A DNA stretch of 64,000 nucleotides from Neurospora crassa OR74A (GCF_000182925.2 NC_026504.1:4898001-4962000), one strand, 5' to 3'; counted from the stretch's first letter, positions 33,785-45,911 are shown. Numbers and translations: made by a program. The notes: generated by a model from the letters alone, not told the origin.

Positions 33785-35907
33785 TCAAAATGTACTCGTG
33801 GCCAACCGACTGGCTGCGTTCCTGGCATCCACTCTATCCTCATCGTCCTCCTCAGGCAGACCCACCAAGCCGCCCACGGCACCCCTCGCGCCGCCGCTGC
33901 CTGGCCTCTCGGCGTCCTCGCCGCCAGCTTCCTCCCCTTCCACGCCCCCGCCAGCGCCAACGCCCAGCACGCTACCGGCCATGAAGCTACCGGATATGCT
34001 CCTAGCGCCGCTGACCGAGCCGGCCTCGCCGAGTCTCGCGCGCGGGACGCCGCTCCATGCGTCGCCCTTGGGGCCCTGACTGGCCGCCAGGCTGGCGCGC
34101 CGGACGGTGGGGTGCGACTCGCGGCCGAGGCGGGACAGGCCGCCGCTGGAGTCGATGGCGCGGATGTCGGGCCGGACGCTCTCGAGTAGGGCCAGGGTGC
34201 GGCGCTCGGCCTCGATCTGGCGGAGCACGTACTCGCGGATGGACAGGCGCATGTCGCCGGCGGTGCGGGCGAACCACTTGCGGCGCTCGTGCACCAGGTT
34301 CTGGGTGACGCGGGTGGTCTTGTGCTGGAGGGTCGATTCGGCCTCCTGGGCGTCGCGAAGGGCGGCGATGGCCTCGTCGACGCGCTCGCGGCGTACGTTG
34401 GACGAGGATTTCAGTCGGTCGGCGGCGTGGAGCTTGCTACGGGTGAGCTCTTGGGCTTGGAGCAGCTCGCGCATGAGAATCTGCCGGTTGGTGAGGGTTT
34501 CCTTGACGATGAAGGCGTCGCTGGAGTGGTACTGGAAGGGATCGCCGATGGTGGTGGCCTCGGCGGTCGCCTGGGCGGCGTGTAGATCACCGACGGTCTG
34601 GAGGACTTTGCCTAGCTTGCGGTAGGCGTTCGAAAGACCGGGATGCGGCTCTTGGATGTGCATGCTTGAGAGCTTGATGCCGTAGTCGGCTTCGACTAAC
34701 CCAAGACCTGGAAGAGGGACAAAATGTTAGCAACTGCTGTGAAAAAAGTATTTTGGGTAAGGTTATGGAAGAAGAAGCTCTACCTCTACGAGTCTTGACA
34801 AGTTTATCGACCTTGTGTCCAGCATCCATGGCACCTAGGTAGAACAACTTGACAATAGGGCGCGCCTCCTGCAACTCGGGCGTATCATCGGGTGGAGGAG
34901 CAAACTGCTTCAGGATCTTGCGGCGCACACCAGTCGCAGGTTGCTTCTTCTTGACCATAGGACTGTAGCCGAAATCACTCTCGGTGAAGAGGACCATCTC
35001 GTCATCCCTCATCAAGACCTCGTTGCTGCAGACATAGTTGAACCAGCGCTGCATCAGTGCCTTGACGCGCGCCTCGTCTTCGTCGGTTCCGGCACCGGCA
35101 GAAGTGAGCGCTGGCGGCACAGCAGGTACAATGGCCTCGGGGTTCGCGGATATGAGGTGCTCAGCGAGCTTGATGAACTCGGAGTGTAGACGGCGAACAT
35201 CGCGGTACTGCGTGGTACGGAAACTGGGTAGGTTCGTCTATCACTCAGGTTAGCAGGCGCACTGGCCGTGGGCACAGAAGAGAGGCTATCAGTACGTGAA
35301 CATCAAATCTGAGAATAGGATCCTTGCGGCCGGTACGTTCAAGTCCAGTAATCTTAGCCTGTAACTTGAACTGCGGTTGCGGTCTTCGGAATTGCTGCTG
35401 TACTTGCTGATGTGGTGAGTATGGCTGTTGCTGGGGTGGCGGCTGCTGCTGATATTGTTGATATTGTTGTGGCTGTTGCTGCTGCTGCTGCTGATGGGGC
35501 GGGTACTGGGCATGATGTTGTTGTTCTTGCGGTTGCTGATGCTGTCCGTTCTCGTTTTGCGGCTCGTGATGCGATTCTGTCTGAGACTGCGGGTGGGCTT
35601 CGCCATGGCTGTCATCGGCCTGACCCTCCTGCTGGGGTTGGCCTGAGGGAAGCTGGTCGGAGAATAGGGCGCCTGACTGAGCCTCGGGCGCGTCGGTGCT
35701 ATCATGTCGGCGGAATCCATTGTCCCCGGCGCCAAAGCCGCCCTCGTCATCGAGGCCATTGTTCGGAGTCGGGGGCACATAGTCATCGGGGATGATAGTT
35801 GAGGCGAAGGTCGAGCGGGTTGGCCGTGGCGACGAGCTAGGGGAGTTGCCCCAAGGAGAGCTGCCGGCAGCGTGCTCGGTGTCGTTTATCGATGCGCTAT
35901 AGTCCAT
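33785..35907 (-). CDS. vps17: Retromer-associated sorting nexin Vps17 (PX-BAR)
   Basis: 662 residues from exons 35907-35296, 35237-34784 and 34707-33785. Introns of 58 and 76 nt have donors GTACTG/GTAGAG, branch points GCTAACC/GCTAACA and acceptors TAG/CAG. Role: Vps17 pairs with Vps5 as the membrane-bending sorting nexin dimer of retromer, recycling cargo from endosomes to the Golgi. The first 180 residues are Ser/Pro- then Gln-rich. The PX domain is about residues 184-310 (FKLQAKITGLERTGRKDPIL, RFDVHTNLPSFRTTQYRDVR, RLHSEFIKLAEHL). A long helical region of BAR type follows (GLGLVEADYGIKLSSMHIQE, LSNAYRKLGKVLQTVGDLHA, RRKWFARTAGDMRLSIREYV), then a Gly/Glu-rich tail. The first ATG after an in-frame GTG stretch was taken as the start. 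The second donor sits in a GTAGAG duplication; only the downstream copy keeps frame. Confidence 0.9.
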
Positions 35908-36718
35908 GATGTATCTCGCTGTCCAACCTTGTTCGATTTGGTTCGGGGGAATCACGGCCGGGACAGACGATGTCCTGAAAGGAGAGGTGGTCGAGAGGAG
36001 GAAGAGGCAGGAGAGGAGAGGAGAGGGGACGGTCGACGGCGTGGGCGGTCGGTCGGGATGACGTTGCTTTTGGTGAGGCCGCTGAGTGTACCTTAGGTAT
36101 GTAGTGTACGTCTACCAAGTGTACAGGCACGACTGGAAAGACTGGGGCTACCTAATCCCTTTTGTCACTGGCACTGGAGGGCAGCTGTTCCTGGTGTTTG
36201 GGCTTCCTTCAGTGGATGATTGGCATCTCCATCGTAGGTCTCCATCAGCAAGAAGGAAGTGGGGTTTCTGTTGGGATCCACATGTTCGGCGAGAGGTTCT
36301 AGCCCGCAGCTGGTGAGCAGCTCTTGACAGCTCGAGTTTCAAGCTTGGACAGCTGGCAGTGAGCGACCTCGTTGAAGCTTCTGAGGGCAGCTCCCCACCA
36401 CCACCACCACCACCACCACCACCATCACCACCACCAACCCTCACTCACTCTCTTCTGACATCTTGGGCTTATTGAATCAAGCTGTTTTTCTTGTTGAGTG
36501 ATGAACAAGTCTATCCTAGAGAGATAGTTTTACTGTGAAAGCTCGAACCAAGTGGGTTCTTGCCGGGTCCTTTGTTTTCCCTCAACGTACAACTTGAAGT
36601 ACCTGCTCCGTGTGGTGAGGTGTGATTGCAACCGGGATTGGTCGCTTCTCTTCAATGTTTATCTCCCCTTTTACACCAAAAACCCAACCCATTCGGTCTG
36701 GGTTATTAGTCTAGTGCC
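35908..36718. other. Divergent promoter, VPS17 / MEF2
   Basis: 811 nt between two divergent starts, rich in GGAGA near VPS17 and with a CCA repeat in the middle. No gene is seen. Confidence 0.6.
36395..36436. repeat. (CCA)n trinucleotide repeat
   Basis: About fourteen CCA units with one ATC interruption, in the divergent promoter between VPS17 and MEF2. Confidence 0.9.
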
Positions 36719-39392
36719 ATGCTTTTGGCAGCACCCCTTCGTGGATGCCGTCATGGGCACCGCGCCTTTCTTCCTTTAAGCCTACCCACCGTGGTAAAGT
36801 CAACTTCTCCTCTTGCTGCCACCCGTTTTCCTCACTTCAAGAGGTTCTACGCCGACCCTGCTCACGATGCAAGGGTCGAGGCAATCCGCAACATTGGCAT
36901 CATTGCCCATGTCGATGCCGTAAGTCCTTTACTTCTTGAAGGAAGAGCTCTGCGTTCTAACCCAATTCCCAGGGCAAAACCACAACAACTGAGCGAATGC
37001 TCTATTACAGTGGCTTGTCCAGACACCTTGGAAGTAAGCTAGCCAGCTCGTGCTTGTTGTCGACGCAGTGAGCATGTCACTTACACCCCTTGCAGATGTT
37101 CAGGATGGCAACACCATGACCGACTTCCTTCCTATGGAGCGTGAGCGGGGCATCACCATCCAGTCCGCTGCCGTTACCTTTCTCTGGCCTCCACAGCAGA
37201 GTTTGGCTCCCGGCCAACAACCAAAGAGCATTAATTTGATCGATACGCCAGGCCATCAGGACTTTCGCTACGAGGTCGACCGTTGCTTGCCGATTCTTGA
37301 CGGTGCTGTCTGCATCCTTGACGCTGTCAAGGGGGTTGAAACCCATACCGAGCGAGTCTGGGAGTCTGCCCAACTATCAAAGATCCCGAGACTGATCTTT
37401 GTCAACAAGCTCGACCGCGACGGTGCCTCCTTCAAGAGATCATGCCTCGAGGTGGCTTCGCGACTCAGAACTTATCCTCTGATTTGCCAAATTCCGTGGT
37501 GGAACAAGGATGAGTTTGTTGGTGTCATCGACATCATCAACCTCATCGGCATGAAGTTCTCCAGCACGGGCCAAATGTCACTTGTGAGCGAGGAGACCAT
37601 TGGCAAGGAGAACCCGACTCTTCGTGCCGAAATGGACAAAGCCCGTCTCAGTCTCATTGAGACACTCTCTGAACACGATGATGCCGTCATGGAGGAGTTC
37701 CTCGAGCTCGAAAAGGATGTGCCTACTTCCTCCATCAAGAAAGCCATTCGAAAGCTGATTATGGATGGAGAGGCAAAGTTCTCCCCCATCTTTGCCGGCG
37801 CTTCTCTCAAGAACATTGGTGTGCAGCCATTGCTTGATGGTGTCATTGACTACTTACCCAGCCCTCTCGATAGACCAGAAGTGGAGGTCATTCAAGGCAA
37901 GAAGGCAATGCCGCTATCCAAGCTCCTTACTCTGCAAGACAAGAAGAAGAAGAACCATGGCCATCAGGCTAACCACCAGTCACCCATCACAACCATCGGT
38001 CACGTCTTCAAAGTCGTTGACGATCCCCGCCGCGGTATGATGAGTTTCGTCCGGGTTTATCACGGCGCTCTCAACCGCAGCAATCACCTCTACAACAGCA
38101 ACATGAATGCGTTTGAGAAAGCTCAAGCGCTTCTTCACGTCTCTGCCAAAGATTACCAAGACATCCAGCACCTCAGTACCGGCCAGATTGGCGCTCTCAC
38201 CGGCTTGAAACAAGCTCGCACCGGTGACACCCTACTCACCTTCCCCGGCAGCCACAACCCCAAGGCTCCCGAGCAGTTCAGAGCCGTCCACATCAAAACC
38301 CTCGACACTCCTCCCGCGGTGGCCTTCATCTCCATCGAGCCCTACACCAAGACCGCCAGCGAGAAGATCGAAGAAGCCCTCAGCAAGCTCTCGCGCGAAG
38401 ACCCCAGTATCCGCTGGAGCAAGGACGAAAAGACGGACCAGCTGATCCTCTCCGGCATGGGTCTCCTCCACCTCGAGATCGCCCAACACCGTCTCCTGAC
38501 GCACTACAAGATCGACCGCGACACCGCCATCTGGGGCGACATCGAAGTCGAGTACTCGGAATGCCTCCTCTCTCCCGTCCCACCGCACCGCGCCGTCTTC
38601 GACCGGCCCATGCGCGGCGAGAACGGCAAAGCCGCTTGCACCGCGACCTTGGTCCCCGTCGAGGACCACCACCGCCACGACTCCATTCTCGAGTCCTGCG
38701 TCGAGCGCGACGGCAACATCATCCACATTGCGATCCCCCTTCCCGAAGGAACTGAAGACCACGATTCCTTACCCTTTGACGCCGAGCTCGTCCGTCAGCA
38801 GCTCCTCAACGGCGTCATCGCCGGGCTTTCGCGCGGGCCGCGCCGCAACTGTCCTGTGCGCAAGACCCACGTTACCATCACGTTTGATCCCGAGACCGAC
38901 TTTTTCGGTAACATGACGACTGGCGGGCACATCACCAACGCGGCGCTCCAGGCCGTGCGCGCCTGTCTAAAGGAGGCGCACGCCAACTCGGCCATGGGCA
39001 TCCTTGAGCCCTTCACCAACGTGACGATCCACTGCCCCGAGGAAGCGTCGCACGCGATCCAGCACGACCTCGTCTCGGCGCGCGGCGGCGCGGTGCTCGA
39101 GGTGAGGAGGCCCGAGGAGAGTGAGGCGGACGCGGCGTTCATCAGTGAGGGCGGAGGCATCGATCTGAGCAGGGTGTACGTCCCGCCCGATCCGTACGAG
39201 AGCGTGCAGAGCTTGCGAGACCCCAAGAAGAGCGTGGTGCGCATGCTGGAGATTGTGGGCAAGGCACCGCTGAAGGATATGATGAAGTACGATAGCCAGC
39301 TGAGGAGCATGACGGGCGGTAGGCACTCGTTGCAGTTGGATCCGGGCGAGTTTGAGCTGGTGACGGGGCCGAGGGAGAAGATGATTGGTTGA
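36719..39392 (+). CDS. mef2: Mitochondrial ribosome-releasing factor 2 / elongation factor G2 (Mef2)
   Basis: 852 residues from exons 36719-36919, 36973-37033 and 37096-39392; introns of 53 and 62 nt have donors GTAAGT/GTAAGC and CAG acceptors. Role: EF-G2mt is the GTPase that, with recycling factor, splits mitochondrial ribosomes after termination. A basic, hydroxylated presequence of about 45 residues precedes GTPase motifs: IIAHVDAGKTTTTER (P-loop, interrupted by intron 1 between Ala and Gly), ERERGITIQSAA (switch I), DTPGHQDF near residue 137 and NKLDRDGA near 189. EF-G domains II-V follow, with DFFGNMTTGGHI and a C-terminal SMTGGRHSLQLD. The middle exon is 61 nt and mainly encodes the P-loop helix. 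MEF1 was rejected because the extended family-specific inserts and length fit MEF2 better. Confidence 0.9.
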
Positions 39393-39668
39393 GTTGATTG
39401 TAGATGATGGCGATATATGTACGATATTGATTGATGTTCATGGTAAACAAGTCTGCCGCTCTGTCGCTCTAGTGTGGTTCGATTCTTGCTTGGTGTCATT
39501 CCTCCTTGCCTTGGAAACATTCATGAACAATCAACAATATCGTGAGCATGACAGAGTTTACCTATCTCCGGAGCTCCAAATCCGAACTTTGGCCTCCATT
39601 CGTCAAGAACGTTTATCATTTGGCCTTTTTGTCCATCTCATATTACTCTTGGGAAGGGCCCTAATTTT

Positions 39669-39740
39669 GGAAGAAGAAGAAGAAGAAGAAGAAGGGAAAA
39701 GAAAAAAAAGAAAAGAAAAAAAAAAAAAAAAAAAAAAGAG
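39669..39740. repeat. 72-nt homopurine tract (GAA repeat to poly-A)
   Basis: About eight GAA units grading into GA-interrupted A runs, without a pyrimidine for 72 nt; lies about 280 nt past the MEF2 stop. Confidence 0.92.
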
Positions 39741-41693
39741 CAATACTTCAAGGCTCCTTGAACCTGCCAAACTCCACAGAAGCTGAGTTCTGGTTTTCAC
39801 GAAACCATACGGTTTTCCTAACCTAAAGTATGTGCCAACCATAATCACAAACACCTACCTCCTCCACACTTATCGCGCAGCTTTGTTCCCTTTTCACTCG
39901 AGAAGCGTTTGTAGGTACTGATTCGAGGGTGCTTCCAATGCTACAACATGACAGCTTGCCATGTGCTGCTGTGTTATGCGCCATACAACTAAAGTCAAAG
40001 GAGGTTTGTAATAACAGTTTGGTTGAGTTGTGAATGTCATTGAAACACAATTCAATCACGGGCGGTTGATTTGTTGGGCGAGCCGCCGTCCGCCATCCGC
40101 CCATCCGCGGGTATACATGCAGACAAAGCAGCAGAAATTGATTGATCCCGTCGAAAAAGACCAATTCCTGGTCTCGATAATTAGGGGAAAAGGTACTCAC
40201 CGGGCTTGGATCATATCGATGTAGATGATGAGGATACGAACGTGGCTGCTGCTGCAAACATGTCATGATCCGATAGGCAGAAGAAAATTTCAAGTCTGGT
40301 TTAACGGTGGTGTTATCCGAGGCGGTTTAGTTGCTTCCGGTTTTTGAGTGAAGTGGCATCTTGATAAGGGAAGCGGGAATGAGATAACGCAGCATGAAGT
40401 CGTTGCTATTCAGATGGCCTATACTATATCCCACTTCGACTGGGCGCAATGGATGGACGACCATATTTGGCCAGAACCACGGGAGGTTGGCCGTGTCCTG
40501 ATAGGAACCACGGCAGCACCTCGTGCTTGTCCGCGGCTGGCCAGAGATGATGTGTTGGAGGCTGGAAAAGCGACAACGAAAAAGGCTTGATTCTGGAGTT
40601 GTCTAACGGAAGAGGGAAAACGGAAACCAGGGCAGCCTAAATACCTGGAAGGGAGTGCCAGTGAATAGGCAAGGCCAGTGAATGGACGGCCCAGGGCACG
40701 GACTTCCAACATGATGTCAAACTTGAAGCTGGAAATGGAGATGCCACATAGGCACTACCCGTGGTCGAAACGAGGGAGACTGGTGTTATCCTATACCTCG
40801 GCAGATAAAGTAGGGAATCTAGTACCTGACAGTTTGAAACAATATGCCAATCTAGAGGAGTGAGGGACTGAGCCGTGTATGATAGCATGTCTCTGCGGGT
40901 GATATTAAAAGTTGCCGACACGTGGGTCGAACGGCTTGGACGATGGGGCAGATTGAGAGCATGTATGTGAAGTCCAGTGATCCATGAAACCTCGACGCTC
41001 GGGAATAAGATATCCGGATGTATGATGTTGTGCGAGGATCGATGCTGTCCGTTTCTTTTCGGGGAGTCGATGGCTACTTCCGCCGGCTTCCCTTGTGCTT
41101 CCCCCAGGGCAGAGGCGTTATCTCTCGCAAGACAGCGGGATCGGCCTCGTTTAAGCAATATGATGCATGATTGCATCTGACTGCCGTTCCAACAGTTGCC
41201 GTAATAGGAGGGATTATTCGGGCGCCTCACCCGCCGCAGTAGGGCCATGGAGAGTAGCATTTCGCTATCTGCCATTGTCTGTTTGAACATCGCTCAAAGG
41301 ACAAATGTCCTACGTTGAGCAAGCTGACTACCTACTAAATCCAGCCCGTCACTCGGTCAATAAGTTGCAAAACTGCACAAAATTGCGTCTCCTTTGAGAG
41401 TGATAAGGACCAACTGCCTGGGAAGGAAAGATGCAACAGTGGAAGAAAGATGTTCTTCCCAACCAGTCAGTCGTCATGACACAGACGGGACTTGGAGTAC
41501 ACCGTTCGGACGCTCATTGGTCAACTTGGACACCTCTCCGAGAAGCAGCTGTCCCTCCTTCTCTTCCTTTTCCTCTTTCCATCAACTTTTCACTCAATTC
41601 AAAAGTTGTGTCACCCTTCCATCCCGCATTTTTCTCTTCTTCTCTTCCCATTCTCCGTACTCCACGATCCTCGATCTCGATGACAAAAAGACC

Positions 41694-41864
41694 ATGTCCA
41701 ACTACCAAATAGCACACCACTCTTCACGCGAGTCAATCGTGGAGCAGCGGATAGATTCCGGATCAGCCACGAACACCACCATCATCACTACACAACACCA
41801 CCCAGTCCTCCAAGACACTGCGGCATTTCGTGTATTCTTCTTCATTAAATCACACAAATGTTGA
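41694..41864 (+). CDS. Weak candidate small protein (56 residues)
   Basis: ATG in a good purine context (GACCATGTC), preceded by about 130 nt of CT-rich DNA resembling Neurospora promoters and leaders. The product starts MSNYQIAHHSSRESIVEQ, is polar, with a Thr/Ile-rich centre, and has no recognisable domain. It could be the first exon of a longer gene or chance. No convincing downstream exon was found. Confidence 0.2.
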   Translation: MSNYQIAHHSSRESIVEQRIDSGSATNTTIITTQHHPVLQDTAAFRVFFFIKSHKC

Positions 41865-43064
41865 CCGTACCGCGCTCTGTAGGTGATATATGCGCTACCA
41901 CGTCACGGTCCTTGCCAATATCTTGGCTCAACGGCATCGGTTGCTCGCCATCCCAATGAGACCATGGTATGGTATCCTCTGCTGCTACCTGACACCTATA
42001 CCTGCAACACGGGCCATGGAATAGTCAAACTCTCCACATGGGCCGCGGAAGCCAACCCGTCCGGCCCGTATAGACATACTGGCACAGCCATGTGTACAAC
42101 ACCTTGTACCTAGCTCTGTATGTAAGTATTCTACCTCGGCATGTCAAGTGTGGGCCATTGCTTGTGCCACTACATCCATACACATGTGCTTTGAGTCCAT
42201 GCTCTTCTCCGGTCTCGGAAGAGCTGTTACATCAACGTTGCCCTTTGGACGTCAAGCAGCATAGACGATAGCTTCCTGCGCAAAGTTGTGCAGCTGCTGG
42301 TCTCCTTGCATGCCTTTCCGAGATTAGAGCGTGTTGGACTACTGTGGGGCGCATGTCTACGATATTTTTCTAGACGTCGGGAGATAACCGTCAGATATCT
42401 TACTGGTGAGCTTGTTGGAGTCTGTGCAAAGAAACCGTTGCTGTCCAGACGCAGGTTCATGGTATCCTACTCTGTGGCTGTCACGAATCCATGCATTTTG
42501 GATCCTGGATGGCATTAATCCTAAGTGAACCGTGAAAATAGGATACTGAGGCACGTTACTGAAGAGAAACATTTCATATGTCGCGTTCAATGTTGGTATA
42601 AGGGATTGATATACTTGTGGATGAGGGGTGTTTCGTGAGTTCTGGTCTTTCCCTTGACCATCACCAGCAATGGTACCATCACCAAACCCTTGTTACATTT
42701 TTCCAGGTAGTAAGCCTTTGTTTCTGGCTTCAACCATCTCGAACCTTGCCAACTATCTTCCTTCCCACTTTCGCCCGCTTCAATCGACTCCACCTAGCCA
42801 TCCATCTTCAAGTCTTCGCTTTCCCTTTTGTTCTCCTTTCCGTCCGGCTGATATACTCAAAGATTTTGGTGAAGGCCAAGCAGTTCCTTCCACCCTTCAA
42901 GTGAGCTCCTGATATATCCCAGCCCCATGTCACTTGGACACCTATTACTCCGACTCTCTTGAACTACACGCCGATCTATTCCTTGAGCCTCATCAAACCA
43001 AGCCATACCATCACATCTCTTCATCCCACTCCCCTCCCACGCTTCCCTTGCCATCTAGCCCAAT

Positions 43065-44569
43065 ATGGCTCCCTCTGCAGGATGTGAGCACACACCGATG
43101 CACCTACCCGCCCTGTCTACGGCTTCATCCATTAATGCGTCTGTCTTACATGGCCCACGGGACCTGCGATTGGTAAGTTTTCCATCCCCTTGTTTCTGGA
43201 TGGAGAGGGGAGAGTTACACAAGAAAGTGAGGTATCAAGCCCTGTGTCACCCTACAACGCTCCTTCGGTTCTCTGTGACACAAAGATCTGACACGGGCAT
43301 TGTGAATGTAGGAAAGACGAACCATCGAAGAACCTGAGCTTGGTGAGCTTCAGGTTGCTGTCAAGACGACAGGAATTTGCGGCTCCGATGTCTCATACTA
43401 CAAGAAGTTTGCGAATGGCGACCTTTGCGCCTGTATGCCTCTCTCTCTTGGTCATGAGTCCTCGGGCGTTGTCGTTGCCATAGGGCCCCAGGTCTCGGGC
43501 TTTAGCCTTGGTGACAGGGTAGCGCTTGAAGTTGGTGTGGCCTGCGGTCAATGCACCATCTGCCGCAAAGGCCGTTATAATCTTTGCAAAAAGATGAGAT
43601 TCAGGAGTAGTGCCAAGTCAGTTCCTCACTACCAAGGTACCCTCCAAGAGAGGATCAACCACCCTGCTATCTGGTGTCACATGTAAGCTCATCCAGGATT
43701 TATAGGTATCAACACAATGCTAACAACTTTGTAGACTCCCTGATCATATTTCCTTTGATGCTGCAGCTCTTCTTGAGCCTCTTTCTGTTGGTATACATGC
43801 TGTCAACCGAGCAAGTCCCGCTCCCGGCTCTACGGCTTTGGTACTCGGGGCCGGCACGGTCGGGCTACTCACCGCAGCTATGGCACGTCAGGCAGGTTGC
43901 ACACAGGTGACGATTACCGATGTCGACCAAGGCCGCGTTGATCACGCCATCTTCAAAGGCTTCGCAACTCACGGCTACCTCGTTCCCCGATCACACCACA
44001 TCTCTTCCAGCAGCTCCTCAATGTTCCCCAACAGCAACAGCAACAGCAGCTCCGGCTCATCCACCCCATCAGATGGCATCGCCACACCACCCAGCACCCT
44101 TTCTTTTCGCAGTTCGCTTGACTCCGCCAAAGCTCTTGCCGCCGACGTGCTAACTCAAACCCAAAACCCTGTCCTTGACCGCGATGATGAAGACATTGGC
44201 GTCGACGTCACCTTTGAGTGCACCGGCAAGGAAGTGTGCATGCACACAGCTCTGTACGCAACCCGGCCAGGGGGTAAAGTCATTATGGTCGGCATGGGTA
44301 CGCCAATCCAGACGCTGCCGTTGTCGGTTGCCCATCTGAGAGAAATTGACATTCTCGGCGTCTTTCGCTATGCAAACACGTATGCTACCGGTATTCGAAT
44401 GCTTTGTAACCAGAAAGGATCTGGTGCTGGGTTCACTCTCCCGAGCTTGGATGACATGGTTACCCACCGGTTTAAGGGGCTGGAGAACGCCAAGGGAGCG
44501 TTTGAACTGGCTAGTCGGACGATGGATAACGAGGGAAACTTGGTGCTCAAGGTTGTTATCGAGGCTTAG
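43065..44569 (+). CDS. Zinc-dependent polyol dehydrogenase (sorbitol/xylitol dehydrogenase-like)
   Basis: 437 residues from exons 43065-43172, 43312-43682 and 43735-44569. Introns (139 and 52 nt) use donors GTAAGT/GTAAGC and TAG acceptors. The family oxidises sugar alcohols with NAD+. Catalytic zinc ligands are Cys59 (TTGICGSDVSYY), His84 and Glu85 (LGHES). The structural zinc site is Cys114-x2-Cys117-x2-Cys120-x7-Cys128. The Rossmann fold has VLGAGTVGLL and TDVD, whose Asp favours NAD over NADP. Between the Rossmann half and GVDVTFECTGKEV there is a Ser/Asn-rich insert, about residues 245-300, making the protein about 70 residues longer than typical sorbitol dehydrogenases. The substrate cannot be set from sequence; L-arabitol, xylitol, sorbitol and others are possible. 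Confidence 0.85.
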
Positions 44570-45335
44570 AGGTGGCCTACTTCTGTCTCTTTTTGTGTCC
44601 ATATGGTTATTCCTTTTGAATGATAGATGGTCTTGGTTCTGGAAACGTATGGTGGAATGGGCTTACGAGAATATGTCATGCCCTGGTGTGTTGGTCATCT
44701 TTTTTTTTTTCGAGTTTCTTCTTGTGAAATGATGATTTCATAATCTTCCTTCTTGGGGGCTGTATATACTTCATCCAGTGAGAAATAGATAAGAGAAGAC
44801 TCTACCAACAACGTTTTCTGTCATAACTTGATGTTCCTATTCTGGAAGAGCTTACACTCCTCGGCACCCATATCGACCTCACGCACCTCTTGCGTTTACC
44901 CCAGACTACGCCTCAAAAGGTGACGAAGCTACAGTACTTGAATACGGAATTTCTTTTTATAAAAGAAACCAAAAAAAAATTTAAAAAATTAAAAGTTGAC
45001 TTGAAGGAGCAAAACTAAAGACATATTCGAAGGGGGGAAGGGGAAAAGCGTAAAAATCGCCAAAACCTCATCCTGCTTTTTTTACTGTTTCTTATTTGAT
45101 CATGATCTTTACATTGAACTAATCTTGCTAGCCATATTCCCAAATTTGGGTGTTTGTTTTAACCTAGTGATTTAGGTTCCCATCCAGTCGGTCTGATCAT
45201 CTTTTTCTCACTCTTTCTCACTCTTCATTGGCCATTTAAGCACATATGCTAGAGCTCCAAAGAGTAATAGATAGATATATATATGATGGTCCGAGTATAT
45301 ACCACAACCAACCTGACACAATTCAATCTAGTTTG

Positions 45336-45370
<35 letters not shown>
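45336..45370. repeat. Poly-A tract (35 nt)
   Basis: Uninterrupted run of 35 A in the convergent spacer. Confidence 0.95.
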
Positions 45371-45372
<2 letters not shown>

Positions 45373-45530
45373 AAAAGAGTCCATGACAGCGACACACATT
45401 AACGAACGGGCTAGGTATGAACTTTTTCAACATTGAGAAGTAAGTAGAGAAGAGCACACATCACATCACATCACCCTTGACCCCCGATTCTGATGCGCGC
45501 CCTTTTTTTTTTTTTTTTTGGTACATGTAC

Positions 45531-45567
45531 TTACCTACCTAGGTACCTAGGTACCTACCTACCTACC
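45531..45567. repeat. TACC/TAGG tetranucleotide array with palindromes
   Basis: ACCT repeats switch to AGGT and back, creating two CCTAGG-centred and interleaved GGTACC-centred palindromes. Confidence 0.92.
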
Positions 45568-45739
45568 ATATCTCCCACCAGAATGCAATGAGTAGGTAGT
45601 TCCAATAACAGGAGGACTGGAGTTCATTTTGCGATTTTGATATCTTACCACTACGGTAATTGATGAGAGATACCCAAGGTGCCTAACCTTACCTACCTAT
45701 CTCCTCTATTGATATTTGATTCTTTTTTGTGAAATTCCG

Positions 45740-45765
45740 TAGGTAGGTAGGTAGGTACCTAGGTA
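45740..45765. repeat. TAGG array with CCTAGG palindrome
   Basis: Four TAGG units followed by TACCTAGGTA, the same motif family as at 45531. Confidence 0.9.
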
Positions 45766-45832
45766 AACTGAAGATGTCCCGCGGATCAACCAGATCCATT
45801 TCGTTTGGGACAAGGACGATCTTGTTTTTTTC

Positions 45833-45865
45833 CTGACTGACTGACTGACTGACTGACTGACTGAC
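45833..45865. repeat. (CTGA)8 tetranucleotide repeat
   Basis: Eight perfect tandem CTGA copies. Confidence 0.95.
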
Positions 45866-45911
45866 TGGATGGAAGCAAGGAGGTTCTAGTCGTCTTCCGT
45901 AGTTGTAGTCG

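Larger units (their letters stand above)
39393..43064. other. 3.7-kb spacer MEF2 to polyol dehydrogenase
   Basis: Contains the MEF2 3' UTR, a 72-nt homopurine run, several unrecognised short frames (the longest about 217 codons on the minus strand at 40637-41290) and the CT-rich leader of the next gene. None of the frames has domain-like sequence. A weak 56-codon candidate at 41694 is listed separately. Confidence 0.55.

Noticed and set aside
40637-41290. 217-codon minus-strand frame in the mef2-dehydrogenase spacer
   Set aside because: No recognisable domain, no supporting promoter or splice pattern, and amino-acid use looks random.
36719-44569. Metabolic gene cluster
   Set aside because: The neighbours are unrelated housekeeping genes (mitochondrial GTPase, polyol dehydrogenase, secretory protein); no synthase, transporter or regulator set is present.
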